Positions 1-12,900 of a DNA stretch of 64,000 nucleotides are shown here, piece by piece. Numbering within the stretch: the first letter of the stretch is position 1; every line of letters begins with the position of its first letter. Both the position numbers and the translations under genes were made by a program. The DNA is from Perkinsus olseni (lineage: Eukaryota > Perkinsozoa > Perkinsida > Perkinsidae): the NCBI GenBank assembly GCA_013115135.1, contig JABANP010000008.1, positions 186,001 through 250,000 of the forward strand. Reading direction: 5' to 3'. The notes below the pieces were generated by a model, which did not search any database, was not told the DNA's origin, and saw nothing but the letters and a program-made list of their open reading frames with translations.

Positions 1-3000
1 CCATTGAACACGGTGTCGTGCTCGAACAGTATATCATCCAGGGACTCTCGATCCCACAGAGCTATTGCTCCATGACAGGATAAGCACCTACAGGGGAAAA
101 TAGGAATGAATGCAGCACACCCCCACACAAAGTATAGCCAATATTGACTTTGCGAGAATGGCCGTAATCAAGTGGTGACCCCTTGTACTGCAGTACCGCA
201 CTGCCATCACGAGGCTCCGAGAGTCTGACCTTGATAGCATGGCTTGGAATAGCTTATGTACTGCAGCCATCTTATATTCGACATCTTGACATTGTAAGAG
301 CAGATTAGGACTCCCATGGGGAGATGCAGCGGTAATAGGAAAATGTACCTTGACCAGATCAATGAAGCGCTGCTTGGTACCAGAACATTGGACACTCGTT
401 CGTCGGGTACCACACTACCGCCTTTATATTAACGTTTTTATCGAGTTGTTCTCGAGGTATGTGTAGATCATTCGGCAGGGGCACATCGTCATCAATTATC
501 AGAGCGTATCTGTACAACAGACACGGCACGATACCGTAATGCCCTCCATCGTCACCTAAAGTTCGTCGTTCTCCCTGTGGACGCTAGGTATGGTATCCAA
601 TAACGATTGCACCAATAAAAGGCGAAGGTCTTATTGCCTTCGGGAATATATAGATAATTTATATCGGGGTGAACCTGCCGTGGTTAACTCACCAACTCTC
701 CACTCATGATGATACCCAGATATACACCACCCACTACCTGCTGTGTGGCCCACTGAGTTTCATCTTCGGGTTTCAAAGACGGCCCATTGTCGCACACGAA
801 GATGTGGCTCGGCGGGAATACCGCCAACGCTGATCTTAGCGTGTTGGAGAAGGACTCGTATTTTTCCTCAGTCATTGTAGATAGATGACAGGCAATCATC
901 AAACAGCAATCCTGGGACATGGTCTGGTTTACAACCTACAGGAGCACGTCGAGCAAGAGCACGCGTGAACAAGGTCTTACGAAGTCCAAGCTTATTGTGT
1001 CATCACTGCTGCTCTTAGGGACAGCTGCATCCACAGGAGCTCCGCTCTCGATGTCTTGCCCAGTATTACTGCTGCCTCCAGATGGAGCCGTGGCGGAAGA
1101 TTGACGCTCCTGCTGCAACTGCCGATCATTTGATGAGGACTCCACCACTTTATGTATGGCATTCTGAACAGTAACAACTTGCCCGCGTCGAGGGCTTGCA
1201 AGAACGATAGACGAGTTCCTACCTGTAGATGGCGGCTGAAGACCGGCGCGCTGGGCCACTTTAACCGCCAAGCATGCAATAAGGAAGAGAAATACATCCA
1301 ATAGGACGTCAACAAATATGAGGGCATCGAGCCAGGTCCTAACCTCCCAGAAAGATGCCTCGCCAACGAATACTTCCCATAGCTAACAGCGGCAGCAGCA
1401 GAGATGAACACAGCTGCCACAAGGAAGTGGTCACTCACCGAGCTTTGACTTCGCATCTGCTGCGGTGAGAAGAGTAAGATGAGATATAGCAGGCACACTA
1501 GAAAGACAAAGAAGAAGAGGTTGAGTAAAACCTGCGAGCAAGTAATAGCCTGTCTATCCACACAGGGACCATTACTCTTCGAAACATATACTTTTTAGAT
1601 ATCATACTCAGCTTAGCTGATCTCAGCTCCTTCCATTGCCTCAGCCGTCGACGCCATGCATTGGACTCGAATCGCTTACGAGGATCTCGGCTGTACATCA
1701 GGGAGTGCCTGAATAAGGATTGTTCAGAGACCTTCCACCTGTTATCAATCTACTTCTCTTTCCTAGAATTGGTACTGACTACGCTCCGCTCTGTTAGCCA
1801 TCCCGATGGTAGAGGTGTGGGCAGCACGGGGCCTCTGTCCTGCGAGCCACTCGATGGGCTTTGGCTCCCTCGAGGAGTGTTATAGTTGTTGGTCCCCATA
1901 GGGGCTTCCTGGAGGTTGTTGGTGCTCTCGGAGTGGACTAGGCCCCCACCATTAACTTGGGCGCTATACTGCAGTGACGAGCGGTACCTGACCAACCTCA
2001 GGCTCACACGGACCGAAATGGTCCCATGACGGATCAACTCCCTACAGTTCTGGGGAGGAGCGGTTGATCATGCTACGCTCAGTCAAGAAGCCCGGAGCCC
2101 TCAGGCGTGGTGTTGTGAGCATTCCCCCACTAGGAGGCAAGGGCGGCAGGGGCGCCACCACATAATGTGGATCGGAGCTGAGGTATATCATACTTCGAGG
2201 CCTTCAGGACTAACCAACCGCCTACGCTGGATAGTTGCCCGGAGTGTCCTGGGATGCAGTCCATGGGGTTGTAGTGGGGGCCTCGAACATGGCAACCATC
2301 GCGTCATTCCTCCACTTCAACTCTACGTGAAGACGAATTTGCCTGATCATGGCCAGCATCATGATGAGCTGTTCCCCCTCGAGGGACCCACTCCCGTTTG
2401 GCCGGCAGCTCCTTTGCCATCCTCTGCATACCGAGGATCTTCTCCTTCCTATTCTCCTTATCAACGCTCCTCAGCACAAGTTCCGCTAGCAGCCAGAACA
2501 AGGTGATAAAGGCTATGGCGAGAACCATCCCTCTCATGGTTATGACATTGGATGGCGTTAAGGTGTAGCTCTCGTTACCTGATAGGCTCATTCACTGAGC
2601 AGCATGGACATTACACCGTCTTTTCCCAAGCTACAGTAAGCTCCATCAAGTACGTCAATGCACGGCATCTCGACGTTAACAGTGTTACTGCCGCCACCAA
2701 CACGGACGACGCACATCTGCGGGTCGGCGCCGAACTTTCTATCCATGTCCAGCCTGTCGGGGTCCGGGCATCTGCGACGATGTAGTGACAGGAGTGGTCC
2801 ACGCAAGAAATCGATGCGATCGTAGTAGTGATACAACTGCCACTACTACCGAGTCCATCGATTATCCTGATAGGTTTGGCATACATTACTGCATGTATCC
2901 TGCATGTAGCACAGTATATCGGTATCTACTTTACCGAAGGAGGGTATAACACACCTGAGAACACTACGCATAGTAGCAGGACACCCCTGTGGGCAGCCTA

Positions 3001-3458
3001 GACGTTCCTGTCTTTACCGACGTGAGCCACAGCCCGCTCGAGGTTTACTTACTTATTCCTGCGTTCACTTAACGATGCACCTTCCGGTACAGCTAAACTA
3101 GCATTAACTAGGCCCTCCAGAGTCAGCGGAGAAGCCCTCATAGATACCTTAGGAAAGGAGGAAGACCCTCCTCGAAGCTCATTGGGGTCTCACCCACCTG
3201 ACACCTAGGTCCGTCAGGGCCGACCCCTCGATGTTGAAAAGCCTCCTCTATAGGAGGGCACTTAGCCAAAGGCCATTCGTCACTCTTTGGATCATATATC
3301 CACTGATACCCCTCAGTCCACCATGTACATGCAAGCGCTACAGCCAGAGTGAGGGCCACGAACAGGGAGAGAGTCCGGCCTAGGACCGGAAGAATAGACG
3401 GCTTGGGTATGTCGCAGCTCGATGATGCTGAGGATGATTCAGCAGCCGGCTCACTCAT
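1..3458 (-). CDS. Family-2 glycosyltransferase, chitin-synthase-like (copy A, 3' end outside window)
   Basis: Multi-exon minus-strand gene, probably a membrane glycan synthase using nucleotide sugars. Read from 3458 downwards: an N-terminal anchor (LFVALTLAVALACTWW), a cysteine-containing lumenal segment near 2600-2800 (DVLDGAYC), a membrane span near 2530 (VLAIAFITLFWLLAELVLR), a basic segment (DPRKRFESNAWRRRLRQWKE, about 1630-1690), further membrane segments near 1250-1540, then the catalytic domain. Catalytic motifs seen are CCLMIACHLSTMT (about 900), HIFVCDNGPSLKP (about 800), YIPEGNKTFAFYWCNRYW (about 600-655) and ALIIDDDVPLPNDLHIP (about 475-515, the metal-binding DDD). The window ends within the EHDTVFNG segment, so the end of the catalytic domain and the C-terminal membrane region are missing. 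Start chosen at an ATG 118 nt after the DUF423 stop codon. An upstream in-frame ATG exists at 3515. The family call rests on motifs; the product is unknown. Confidence 0.6.
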
Positions 3459-3575
3459 AGTAGAGAGAGGAGGATAGGATAAACTTGAAAGGCGCGACAA
3501 GAGGGAAATTGACAACGCAAAAGATCCCCGGCGACTGGAGAAAAATCCGTAAACGATGGTGCTGATCTCGATGGC

Positions 3576-4101
3576 TCAGAAATACACCGAACTGATGGCC
3601 ATGACGAGCCAACCACCGGCCATCAGGAAGCCTCCGATAGGCGTTATAGCTCCTAGCTTCTTTATGTGAGTGAGTGCAAGGGCTGAAGCAGCAGTGAGCA
3701 GTAGAGGGGACAGTGGGACACAACGACAGCAGCCTACCGTATAAACTGCCTGAAAATATGAGGATGCCGATGAGGAAGCATATAGCGGCCCAGTTGCGGC
3801 CCGACCCTTTGTGAGCCATAGAGGCGATTACTATACCAAAGGAATGATACATTTGGTAACGTACCGCCTTCTCCCATACCTACGAAGAGAACACGGATCT
3901 ACGAGAATCCAAGGGCAAGAGATTTCCTACCTCGAGCTCATAAGGGCCGATATCGGATCTTGATTTCAGGCCGTGGGCACCGAATGCTCCAGTGAATACA
4001 CCAATACAGGCTCCTAGGCAGCCGAGACGGAACCATAACGCTTGAGAGGGATTTACCATGGGCGTGAAGGGAGTAGCAGAATGATTGAGGGGTTGATCCA
4101 T
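3576..4101 (-). CDS. DUF423 small membrane protein (copy 2)
   Basis: Three-exon gene for a four-helix membrane protein of the DUF423 (bacterial YgdD-like) family; function in eukaryotes is not established. Exon 1 (4101-about 3931) holds the hallmark GACIGVFTGAFGAHGLKS. An intron of about 51 nt ends just before VWEKAVRYQMYHSFGIVIAS. Exon 2 ends at SGSLYG, and a second intron of about 54 nt leads to THIKKLGAITPIGGFLMAGG, with stop TCA (plus strand) at 3576-3578. Splicing GTAGG...TTCGTAG and GTAGG...CTTCAG gives one continuous frame. It is followed after only about 118 nt by glycosyltransferase copy A on the same strand, and preceded by a DUF423 paralogue 121 nt upstream. Confidence 0.85.
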
Positions 4102-4221
4102 AATACTGAAGGGGGACAGTTATCTTGTGTGCTAAAGCTGGTCATTTCTCGAGAGACTCTCATGGAGTGAGGCGGGTATTGAAAGACTTGTGAACTCAAT
4201 GGGCGCAGAGCAGAAACAGAT

Positions 4222-4662
4222 CTAGAATGCCATGGCCAGCCACCCAGCAGCCATCAGAAGCCCACCTATCGGGGCGAGAGCCCCTAAGCGCTTGACTCCA
4301 GTGAGGACTAGAGCTGAAGAAGGGCAGCGTGCTCAAGGGCGTGATCGGCGATACTGTCTTACCATATAGAGTGAGAGAGAAGAACGCAGTACCCGTGGTG
4401 AAGAGTACTGCGGGATAGTTCACCCCCTTGCCTTCATGGATATTGGCCGCTATAATGATACCAATACTGCTCAGGATTTGGTATCTAGCTGCTGTCTCCC
4501 ATACCTGCGACCGATGAGAGTGATCATGATGATGATACAATCGTGTGGTACCTCAATATCACGAGGCTTGATGTTGGGCTTAGAACGGAGACCATGAGCA
4601 CCGAAGGCATCGATTAGGACACCCGTGGCGGCACCAATACAACCCAGACGATGCCACATCAT
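4222..4662 (-). CDS. DUF423 small membrane protein (copy 1)
   Basis: Paralogue of the neighbouring DUF423 gene with the same three-exon structure. Start ATG ATG TGG at 4662-4657, then GCIGAATGVLIDAFGAHGL. Exon 2 carries VWETAARYQILSSIGIIIAA and ends in LTLYG. The second intron, about 49 nt (GTAAGACAG...CTTCTTCAG), leads to LVLTGVKRLGALAPIGG and the final LLMAAGWLAMAF, stop at 4222-4224. An unusual Asp sits in the first helix (VLIDAFGAHG) where the other copy has Thr-Gly. Probably a tandem duplication of the 3576-4101 gene, with divergence now marked outside the core motifs. Confidence 0.85.
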
Positions 4663-5409
4663 ATTCGCTATCAACAATTAAAAAAACTACAAGAGCAGCA
4701 GACAGACTAGCACAGGGATCCGTGCCGAGCAGCACGGTCGGCATGTGAGACGAAACAACGCGAGACGCACCGAGGCAGCACGAAACCGTTGCATCATTCA
4801 TGACGACGAAAAAGACGATATTTTCATTTTCGAGAGGTGAGGGTAAAACGACTACTACGACGACGATGACGGAAGGGGAGGGACTGGTGACTAGGATAGA
4901 CTTGCACGCTAAGCTGATGGTGATGATGATAACGCTGCAGTCTGGTGCTACGATTGGTTACGATTATGACAAACGATTCCGATACAAAGACGAAACGACA
5001 AAAATAGGGAGAGGGTAGTATAGATAACAAAAATGGATTCGACTTCATCATCATTTGATATACGGAACGAGTGGTACGTGCACGCATGCACAGAATTGGC
5101 GGCGACCGCTGTCGCTTCTTGATAATTACTGCATGTTGGTGTAGTACTGAGTCATGGGGTAGAGAGGGGAGAACCAACTTGAGCACAACTAGGTATAACA
5201 AGTATCCTAGTCCCTCACTGCAAAGCGACTGTGCTGTTGCTGCTGAGGATGATGGTGTTGATGATGAGGGTGAGGATGCTGACCATTAAGAGCCCCTGAT
5301 AGTAGTAGTGATGCTGGCGATGATGACAACGATGCCACTGTGCTCGGCGAGGCCGCTGTGCCTCGACGAGATCCTAAAGGACGTCGTGGACATGAGTCTT
5401 CACTGGGTG
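4663..5409. other. Intergenic stretch, no gene recognised
   Basis: About 750 bp between the end of glycosyltransferase B and the start of DUF423 copy 1. It contains GA/GAC-rich simple sequence near 4800-5000 and GATGATG-rich runs near 5240-5330. The open frames here are low-complexity with no recognisable domain. Part should serve as 3' UTR and promoter for the flanking minus-strand genes. Confidence 0.5.
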
Positions 5410-8400
5410 CTACGCTGGCTCACTGGGCAGGGGATGAGAGGCCACAGCAGGCTTCTCAATTGGATCACTCTCCACCCAGACTGTGAACCAATCGACATCA
5501 GGATGAGGTGGGCATGGAGGAATGTCCCTGATCTCATCCTCTCGAACACCTGACAACAATAGCCCAACGATTCACAGGGCGACAGCCACTAAAGGAGCAA
5601 CTGTAGTGGAAGCTACAAACACGACATCACCATGACACTCGAGGAATCGACGACAGAGAAGGCAAAGCCCTCACGGCATCGAGTGTATGTACGGGTGAGC
5701 AAGGACCAGTGGTGAGGCAGAAGCATGACACTGCTGCTACTACCAATTTTGATGTTGGTGCGCTCGTGACTGTAGACGAGTAAATTCTGACAAAGTGCTC
5801 CGAGACGGAATAGTAAACCACTGAGACGATACCACGGGAAGGTAATGCACCTGCAGACCAGGCGGCGGTGTTCCCCTTCAACAGACTGCCGGTACCCCCT
5901 ACGTGCAGAGAGTGCTACGGAGTTCCTTCCTCTCACGCAGTACAACGATTTGGAAGACAGCAACAACGAAGTAGAGGAGGGCCGTGAAGACCATAGTCAT
6001 CATCAATAGGCCGATCCAATCTCTCAATAGTAAGCCGCAGAGGAGGAAGACTCGGAGCCAATCGAGAACGATAGCCAGTAACTGAGAAGCATCGAGATGG
6101 TGCTGATAACAATGCTCATGGTAGTGGCTGACCTCCTGCAGGAAGTATGGCTTCAAAGCTAGGCTGGGGACATGACAAAATGATGCAGGATGGAATACTT
6201 CAAACAAATAGGAGAATGTCTTCTTGTGAGACGTTAATTCCCACGACTTCACACGTTGACGGAACAGAACCTGCCGTCACACAATACTAACGAGGCGGTG
6301 CTTGCAGCAGCGGTACCGTCCAGGAATCAGGGGCGTAAGTAGGGACGATGGCCTGGGCGCAGGATATGATCTTAGAACTGTCTCCCTTTTACGGAGTAGG
6401 GAGAGGCCCATGTACCTTCGAACAACAGACTGACCCACCCCTGTCGAGACCAGGGCCCTACATATCCTCGCCATTGAAGACCGTGTCATGCTCATAGAAA
6501 ACCTCATCTAGAGCTTCTCGGTCCCAGAGGGCGATGGCACCATGGCATGATAAACACCTGAATACTCATCAACTGTTCACCATCTTCATCAGTCGTGAGG
6601 TTGAAAAGGCGATACCTCGACATGGTCGCCTGTAGTAACTTGTGGACTGCAGCCATCTTATACTCCACATCTTGGCAGCGTACAAGGAGGTTAAGCCGTC
6701 CATCCGGTGATGCCGCTGTGATCGGGAAGTGCACCTGGAGAGGGCCATTCATGAAAGCATTGCGTGGAGGCCGAACTGACAGCTTTGATGGTATGGTCCT
6801 TCTCGAGATGCTCCTGCGGGATGTGGAGATCTGGTGGTAGTGGGACATCATCGTCAATAATGACTGCGAACCTGGCACTAGAACTCCCTCCTCCGCAACG
6901 GCAGACCGTAGGCCTACCTGAAGTCCTTGACCCTGGAGTACCGCGAAAGGAATGGTATCCAGTATTTGTTGCACCAATAGAAAGCGAAGGTCTTATTGCC
7001 TTCTGGGATGTATAAGTAATTAATATCGGGATGAACCTATACCGCAACTCCACCGAAAAGCAGTGTAAAGTACTGGGTACCTGCTGAACGGCCCATTGTG
7101 TATGGTCCTGTGGGTGGAGGCTAGGACCGTTGTCGCACACGAAGATGTGACCAGGAGGGAAGACCATCATAGCAGATCGTAGAGTGGTAGTAAAGGTATC
7201 GAAGCGCTCAGCGGTCATCGTAGACATATGACAGGCGACCATTAGACAACAGTCTCTGGTCATTGATTGGTTCATGACCTGATGGTAATGGGGAGAGCTA
7301 TAATAATGAAGCCATTGCCGCATGCCCGGTGTACAAAGTCGGCTGTGACGGTATCTTCGCTGCTGTCCCGACTGAGGTTGAGGTCTACTGCATCGCCACC
7401 AAGGTCCTCATGCATATCCACTCGAGGAGTGTCCATCGCATCCTCATCTTCATACCCACGGCCCTCCTCCAGGGCTCCATTAGTAACCTCATCAACGGCT
7501 ATCTTCATAGCGACCTGAGAAGGATCTTCGCTCCATCATGGTCAATAACGAGGAGCTCACTTGAAGGTGACGGCTGAAGACCGGCGCCCTAGGCCACTTG
7601 ACGACGCAGCAGGCGATGAGGAAGAGGAAGGTATCCAACATGACATCGATGAATATGAGGAGGTCGAGCCAGGAAGACATACGCCAAATTGATATGTTCC
7701 CAAAAAGGGCGTCCAGTGCCTACGAGGCGAAGATGACCCGGGGCTTTGAGTGCACCCGTGCTACCGTTCGTTTGGTCTTAACTTGTTGTGGCGAGAAGTA
7801 AATAATGAGATACAGTGTGACGATGATGAGGAGTAGGAAGAAAATGTTGAGGAGAACAGTACGGAAGCGTTGCTTGGTGAGGAACGTGGTGAGCTTCTGT
7901 TCCCTCAGCTCCTTCCACTGTCTCAGCCTCCTCCTCCAGGCGTTACTCTCATAACGCTTCCTAGGGTCTCTCGATCGTAGTTGTGATCTCCTGCGTAAAC
8001 AAGAATAGAGTACATGCAGCAATGACGATAGCGTGACCTACACTTTGCTGTCCATCAGGCCAGCACTCCCTCCCAAGCTATCATAGGGCCCCGAACCTCG
8101 AGGCGTGGCAGAGTGGTGGCCAGATGACGAGGTATTAGGCACTGGAGAGAGGCCTAGGGAGGACACCCCTCACAACAGTCATGCGGCAGACTTCATGACT
8201 ACCAGCAAAGCTTCTCGGTGTGGCCCTAGGAGTGATGCCAGTAGTGGTAGTAGGTGGGCCACCCATCTGATGACTGTATACAGAGCTGAGATCGTACCTA
8301 CTATTGCTTTGGCAGGACCAGTGCGTTGGAGCCTTGGCAAAGTACGCTGTGCCTGGTATGGAAGAGGTATCGCTATCAGCTTTATACGCCAGCTGGGCTT

Positions 8401-9498
8401 CCTCGTCCCATCTCAGCTCTATCTGTGCCCTCAGGTACCTGCCTTGAATACTGTTCATCGCCCCTCAACTCCCTGCAACCTCACGCTCTCTTCTCAGGAA
8501 GTTCAACGGCCATCTTCGCGAGACCCTCCGCCTTTTCTTTACGGAGGTTGATGTCAACATGTCGAAGTATCAGCTCAGCCACGAACCAGAATATAATGAT
8601 AAAACCAACACCAGCGACGAGGCCTCTCATCGCCACTATATTGGAGGGGGACACACTATAGTCGTTGTTACCTAGGTGAAAGGGATACCGTACGGCGGCT
8701 AAGGAGAGCCCTACAGTAGGAGCCGTCGAGTATATCAGCGCAGTTCATAGTAACCACCACTGGAGAGAAGTCCTGTCGACGGCCGACAAGGATGTCACAC
8801 TGGAGTGGCACAGCGCCATAGGCTTCATCGTCATCGAGGGTCGAAGGGTCGGGGCATCTGATCGTGACCATCAACGATGCCAGCCGGTGAGGCATCACGG
8901 CGTACCTCTGCGTGGAGCCTGATACACGGCACGTGTTGCCGCAGTAATCGAGTGAGTAACAAACGATGTCATTCTCATGGTGAGCCTTCGACGGTATGAC
9001 GCACTTCCCACGACTGAACGGCGAGTCACCCGGTATGCCTCCCTCACGGTCACTGGGGCTCACCGCTCGTCTAGATCGGCGTTCTCGGACACCGCGAAAC
9101 CGTTCTCCGCTATGATGGCCACTGCCGCCGTTTTGTAAGGAAGCGACACCTACGATGGTTCAATAGGGGATTCAGAGTTGCCATCAGCCCTGACCTGGCA
9201 GCGGGGGCCGTCCGGGACCTCCAGGCTGGAGGCGAACGTGTGGGCCAGCTGTGGACATTCGTATATCGGGTAAATGCCGATACTCTCCTCGATGATCCAC
9301 GTGTATCTGACTTGATACGCTACAGCGTTGCTGAGAGTGTGAGGCTGCCTACCCCCACGACCACCAAGTGCAGGCTGTCCCTAGACTGATGGTGAGGGCT
9401 ATGAAGAGGACTATGATACGCGTAAAGATCGGGCAAAGGGATGGCTTCTGGACCTTGGGCACCTTTAATGGAGCACGACCTGTCTCCTCGGCTCCCAT
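5410..9498 (-). CDS. Family-2 glycosyltransferase, chitin-synthase-like (copy B, complete)
   Basis: Complete multi-exon paralogue of copy A. Start ATG at 9498 (MGAEETGRAPLKV), then anchor IIVLFIALTISLGTACTWW; lumenal Cys-rich segment 8.67-9.06 kb (CADILDGSYC); span GLVAGVGFIIIFWFVAELIL near 8.6 kb; basic DPRKRYESNAWRRRLRQWKE near 7.95 kb; membrane segment NIFFLLLIIVTLYLIIYF. Catalytic motifs: CCLMVACHMSTMT, HIFVCDNGPSLHP, FAVIIDDDVPLPPDLHIP (about 6840-6890), then LSCHGAIALWDREALDEVFY and EHDTVFNGEDM (about 6470). After introns come VKSWELTSHKKTFSYLFEVF, two hydrophobic segments (LLLRDWIGLLMMTMVFTALL), LGALCQNLLVYSHERTNIKIG (about 5750) and a last exon with DIPPCPPHPDVDWFTVW, stop at 5410. 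Substrate not inferable. Confidence 0.65.
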
Positions 9499-9939
9499 TC
9501 AACGGTTAAACAGACTAACACCGGCCTGCCACTGTAATTCCACTTACACTAAACTCAACGCTACTTTCATTATGGACTGAACAGGTCTTCTTATGATGCC
9601 GCAGCGCCACTCCCATCCTCCTCCCCTCCCATCCCAGAACCCTCAAAGGAGTGGTGAGGCTGTGTCATACCGTCTGCTGGAGTGTAGAGGACGGCGAAGA
9701 GCCGAGTACTGCAGAGCACAGTGATCATGAACATGCGCTCGTTCGGTTTCGCTCCGCCGGAAGAGCGGAATATTTAGCGCGCGCCCATTAAATGATCGAA
9801 GTCTTTTATCCACTCAGGGTGGGGACCCACGGATACATGACCCTTGGTCATCCATGGATGGATCATCGTAGCTAATACTTCGTTGAACTCATTCTTTACC
9901 TACTCTGGCCTGTTGGCCTCCCCATTCCCTTCGGCTGCA
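9499..9939. promoter_or_regulatory. Divergent intergenic region
   Basis: About 440 bp separate the head-to-head starts of the glycosyltransferase (minus) and the first cathepsin C-like gene (plus), so this stretch must hold both promoters. I see no canonical TATA box or operator. This is inference from gene orientation only. Confidence 0.4.
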
Positions 9940-12900
9940 ATGATCAGCCTAATCTTGCCATTACTATTACTGACAGGGCGGGCTGACCTCCCTCTACACT
10001 GCACTGTTGAGGACGCTGAAGGTTGGATTGGAGACCATTACCGATCCTCGTATGTCGCTATGCTCAGGTTGGTGGCAGCTGTACCTCCTGGAGGGTCCTG
10101 TGCCTGACTGGAGTAATCCAGCTGGGCAGGTGGACAACTTCTGTGGATACACTCCTATCAACAGCAACGAGGGCAACATAGCTCGGGGGCAACAGGTCAT
10201 CATTACTTCACTTTGCTACGGCTCGTTACTTGAGGTGCAGGTACAGCAGCTTATGGACGCAACCACCCAGAGTGGCGAGGAGCTCACCTCTCACGCCACA
10301 CAGAAGATACTGAGTATCCGCTTAACCTTTTCCGCGGCGGGCACTAATCAAGCTCAGATATGACGTTGGCATCGAGCCCTGTCATCGACCTCCACCTATC
10401 GATGGACCAGGAAGTCAGCGATGGTTGGGATCATCATCTGAAGGTAGACAGCTCCTGTAAAACTGCTGGACAGAGGACTCGAATCAGATCCTGGATGACG
10501 TTGGAGCCTACAGGGGCAGCTGGTCTGTTGGTTACGACGAAGGCCTAGTGTTGAAACATTTGGTCTTGAGTAAGTCGGATCATGTAGCTCCTCTCGCTGT
10601 ACCGTTCCTGCCTTAGATGATGAGACTCCACCACGCAATATGGTCGCCTTCTTCCGCTACCGCTGCCTCGGCGATAACACGCACTGTGGAGACTATAATG
10701 ATTTCGAAAACGAGTGCTCGGGGAAGGGCTGCTGTGGAGCATCTTCTGCGTTAACTGGAAAATTCAGTATCGTTTCCGTTGCAGGTTCGGTTCTGCTGAC
10801 GGGTACAAGTCCCTATGTGGTCAAACTCTGATTGGGTGGTGGAATTCAGTCGGCGGAGCGAAGCAGGGTTGCTTCTGGATGAGGAAAAAGACCAACGAGG
10901 AGGCGAATAAGGTCAGCTAGTGTCCGAGTCGTTTGGGTGGACCTCGACCGCTTCGTAGATCCACAACGTTGCGGTAGTCGGCAGAGACGAACGGCCTGTT
11001 TCCCAGGAGCTCTACTACCCTCTCGGCACTCATCGCTCTGAGGGAAGCAAGGCGGAAGGCTAAAGCAGCACGGTAGGGGTCTCGACACTTAGACAATCAG
11101 GGGACAATCAATCGGGACTTTTGGAACAAGACGTTCCGTGTAAATGACGATTCGGTTCGCCATTCGTCGACATCGCGGTGGCATATCTCTCATGATTCTC
11201 CGAAATTCGGTGGTGTTCGCATGAGGACAGCAGTCACCGAAATCTCCGAAATTAGTAATCTGAAGTCTCCGAGATTATTGATGTGTCCTTCCTCAGTTCT
11301 CGCGCCCTCACTCTGAGCATGAGGGGTATCGACAGCGGTCCATTAGATGAGGTAAGCTGGGACTGATTACCCGGCAGCAACACGGCTCTCAGATAGCGGC
11401 AGATGAGGACGCCGACGAGGGGTATGCAGATTTAAAGGGGAGGTAGCCAAAGCAATGCCGGAGAGCGCGCCTTAAGAGGACATGCGGTCAGGTACCACAT
11501 CCTCAGTGAAGGCGATTACCCCGACTACGGCTACGACGATGAGGTCAGAGTGTACCTCTCCTATACCGGCTCAGATGAAGTGTTCAGGCGCCCATAAAAT
11601 ACCCTCCGCAACCAGCAGATGAAGCTTGTATGAATACCAACAAAATTGAGGATGTCAACCTAATGTCATCACTACCCCAAGGCGTATGATTTTCGTGAAG
11701 AGTTTCCGAACTTCGGAGGTATCACGCGGACCCCGTGCTGTTCTGGCTCAGACTTTGTCCCAGGTCTAGAGGCCCAGCAAATGCTATGCGGCAGCTGTTA
11801 CGCTATAGGCGCGGTGTCTGCCCTTCAGACTGCCATAGCCCGGCAGTTCCGAAGTGTTGGGATGGCCCTTCCCGCCAATTGGAGCCTATCAGTTCAGGGG
11901 GTGAGCGAGGCGACGGTCTCTTCCTTGTCACCTCTAGGGATGTTGGCAGGCGCTGTCTTGCAGCTATTCTTCCCAGGGCTGTAATGGTGGATTCCCAGGT
12001 GATACTGCTGGCTGGACTCCACCGTTCCTACCCTACAATTAGGTATAATGGCATTCGACCTGACTGCACAGGGTGTACCTCAAGCCTCCTGCATGCCGTA
12101 CGACGGGGCTTACCGCGTGCCAAGGATAATTTATCGCCGTCCGAACCGTCTCGGAATGAACGTTCCACAGCGCTCTCTTCCTCTTGACTGTAGGGTTAGC
12201 TGTGCTCTTGGCAGGTATCAAGGCACACCGGAATCATGTGATCGCTCCTGCTACAAGGATCCTAAGAAACTGTGGTATGCTAGAGACTTCGGCTATGTTG
12301 GTAAGGTGACCGCGCCTCCACTGTGGATGAGCGTAGTGCTTCCTCAGGAGGGTTTTATGGCCGTTGCAGCGAGGCTTTGATCAAACAGCATATAGTGGAG
12401 TAGGACGGGTACCTGCAACTAGGCTTTCACGTACACCTCAGGAATGGCCCGGTCTCTGTCGCAGTGAATGCCCAGAGTGACTTGCTCCCAAGGCCACCTC
12501 ATAACATCACCGGCTTTGATGCCGGCACGCCGTATGGGACGGAGCACAGCGTTATCGAGGGCAACTCCGTGGGTTTATCACTGTGTTGACTGCTGCTCTT
12601 ATTCCTCTCTGTGGTAAGGTAAGGGTGACGGCTAGACGCCTGCCATCCATAGGGAGGAAGGAAGATTCTTGATGCTCACCTCTTCACCGGTCGGCAGCAG
12701 CTTCAGAAGCATCGAGATCAGAAACAGCACTTCGTTGATACAGAGAATGACGGCTAAAGGTGAGCATCCGGGACGAGGTGGTATCGACGGCAGTTCCGTT
12801 ACAGCGACCTCCAAGCGAGACCTCACACTGAGAGCGACATTGGCTAAAGGGGTCACCTCATGGCCCCACGTAGCCGAGGAGCTTGCACGCATACTCAAGT

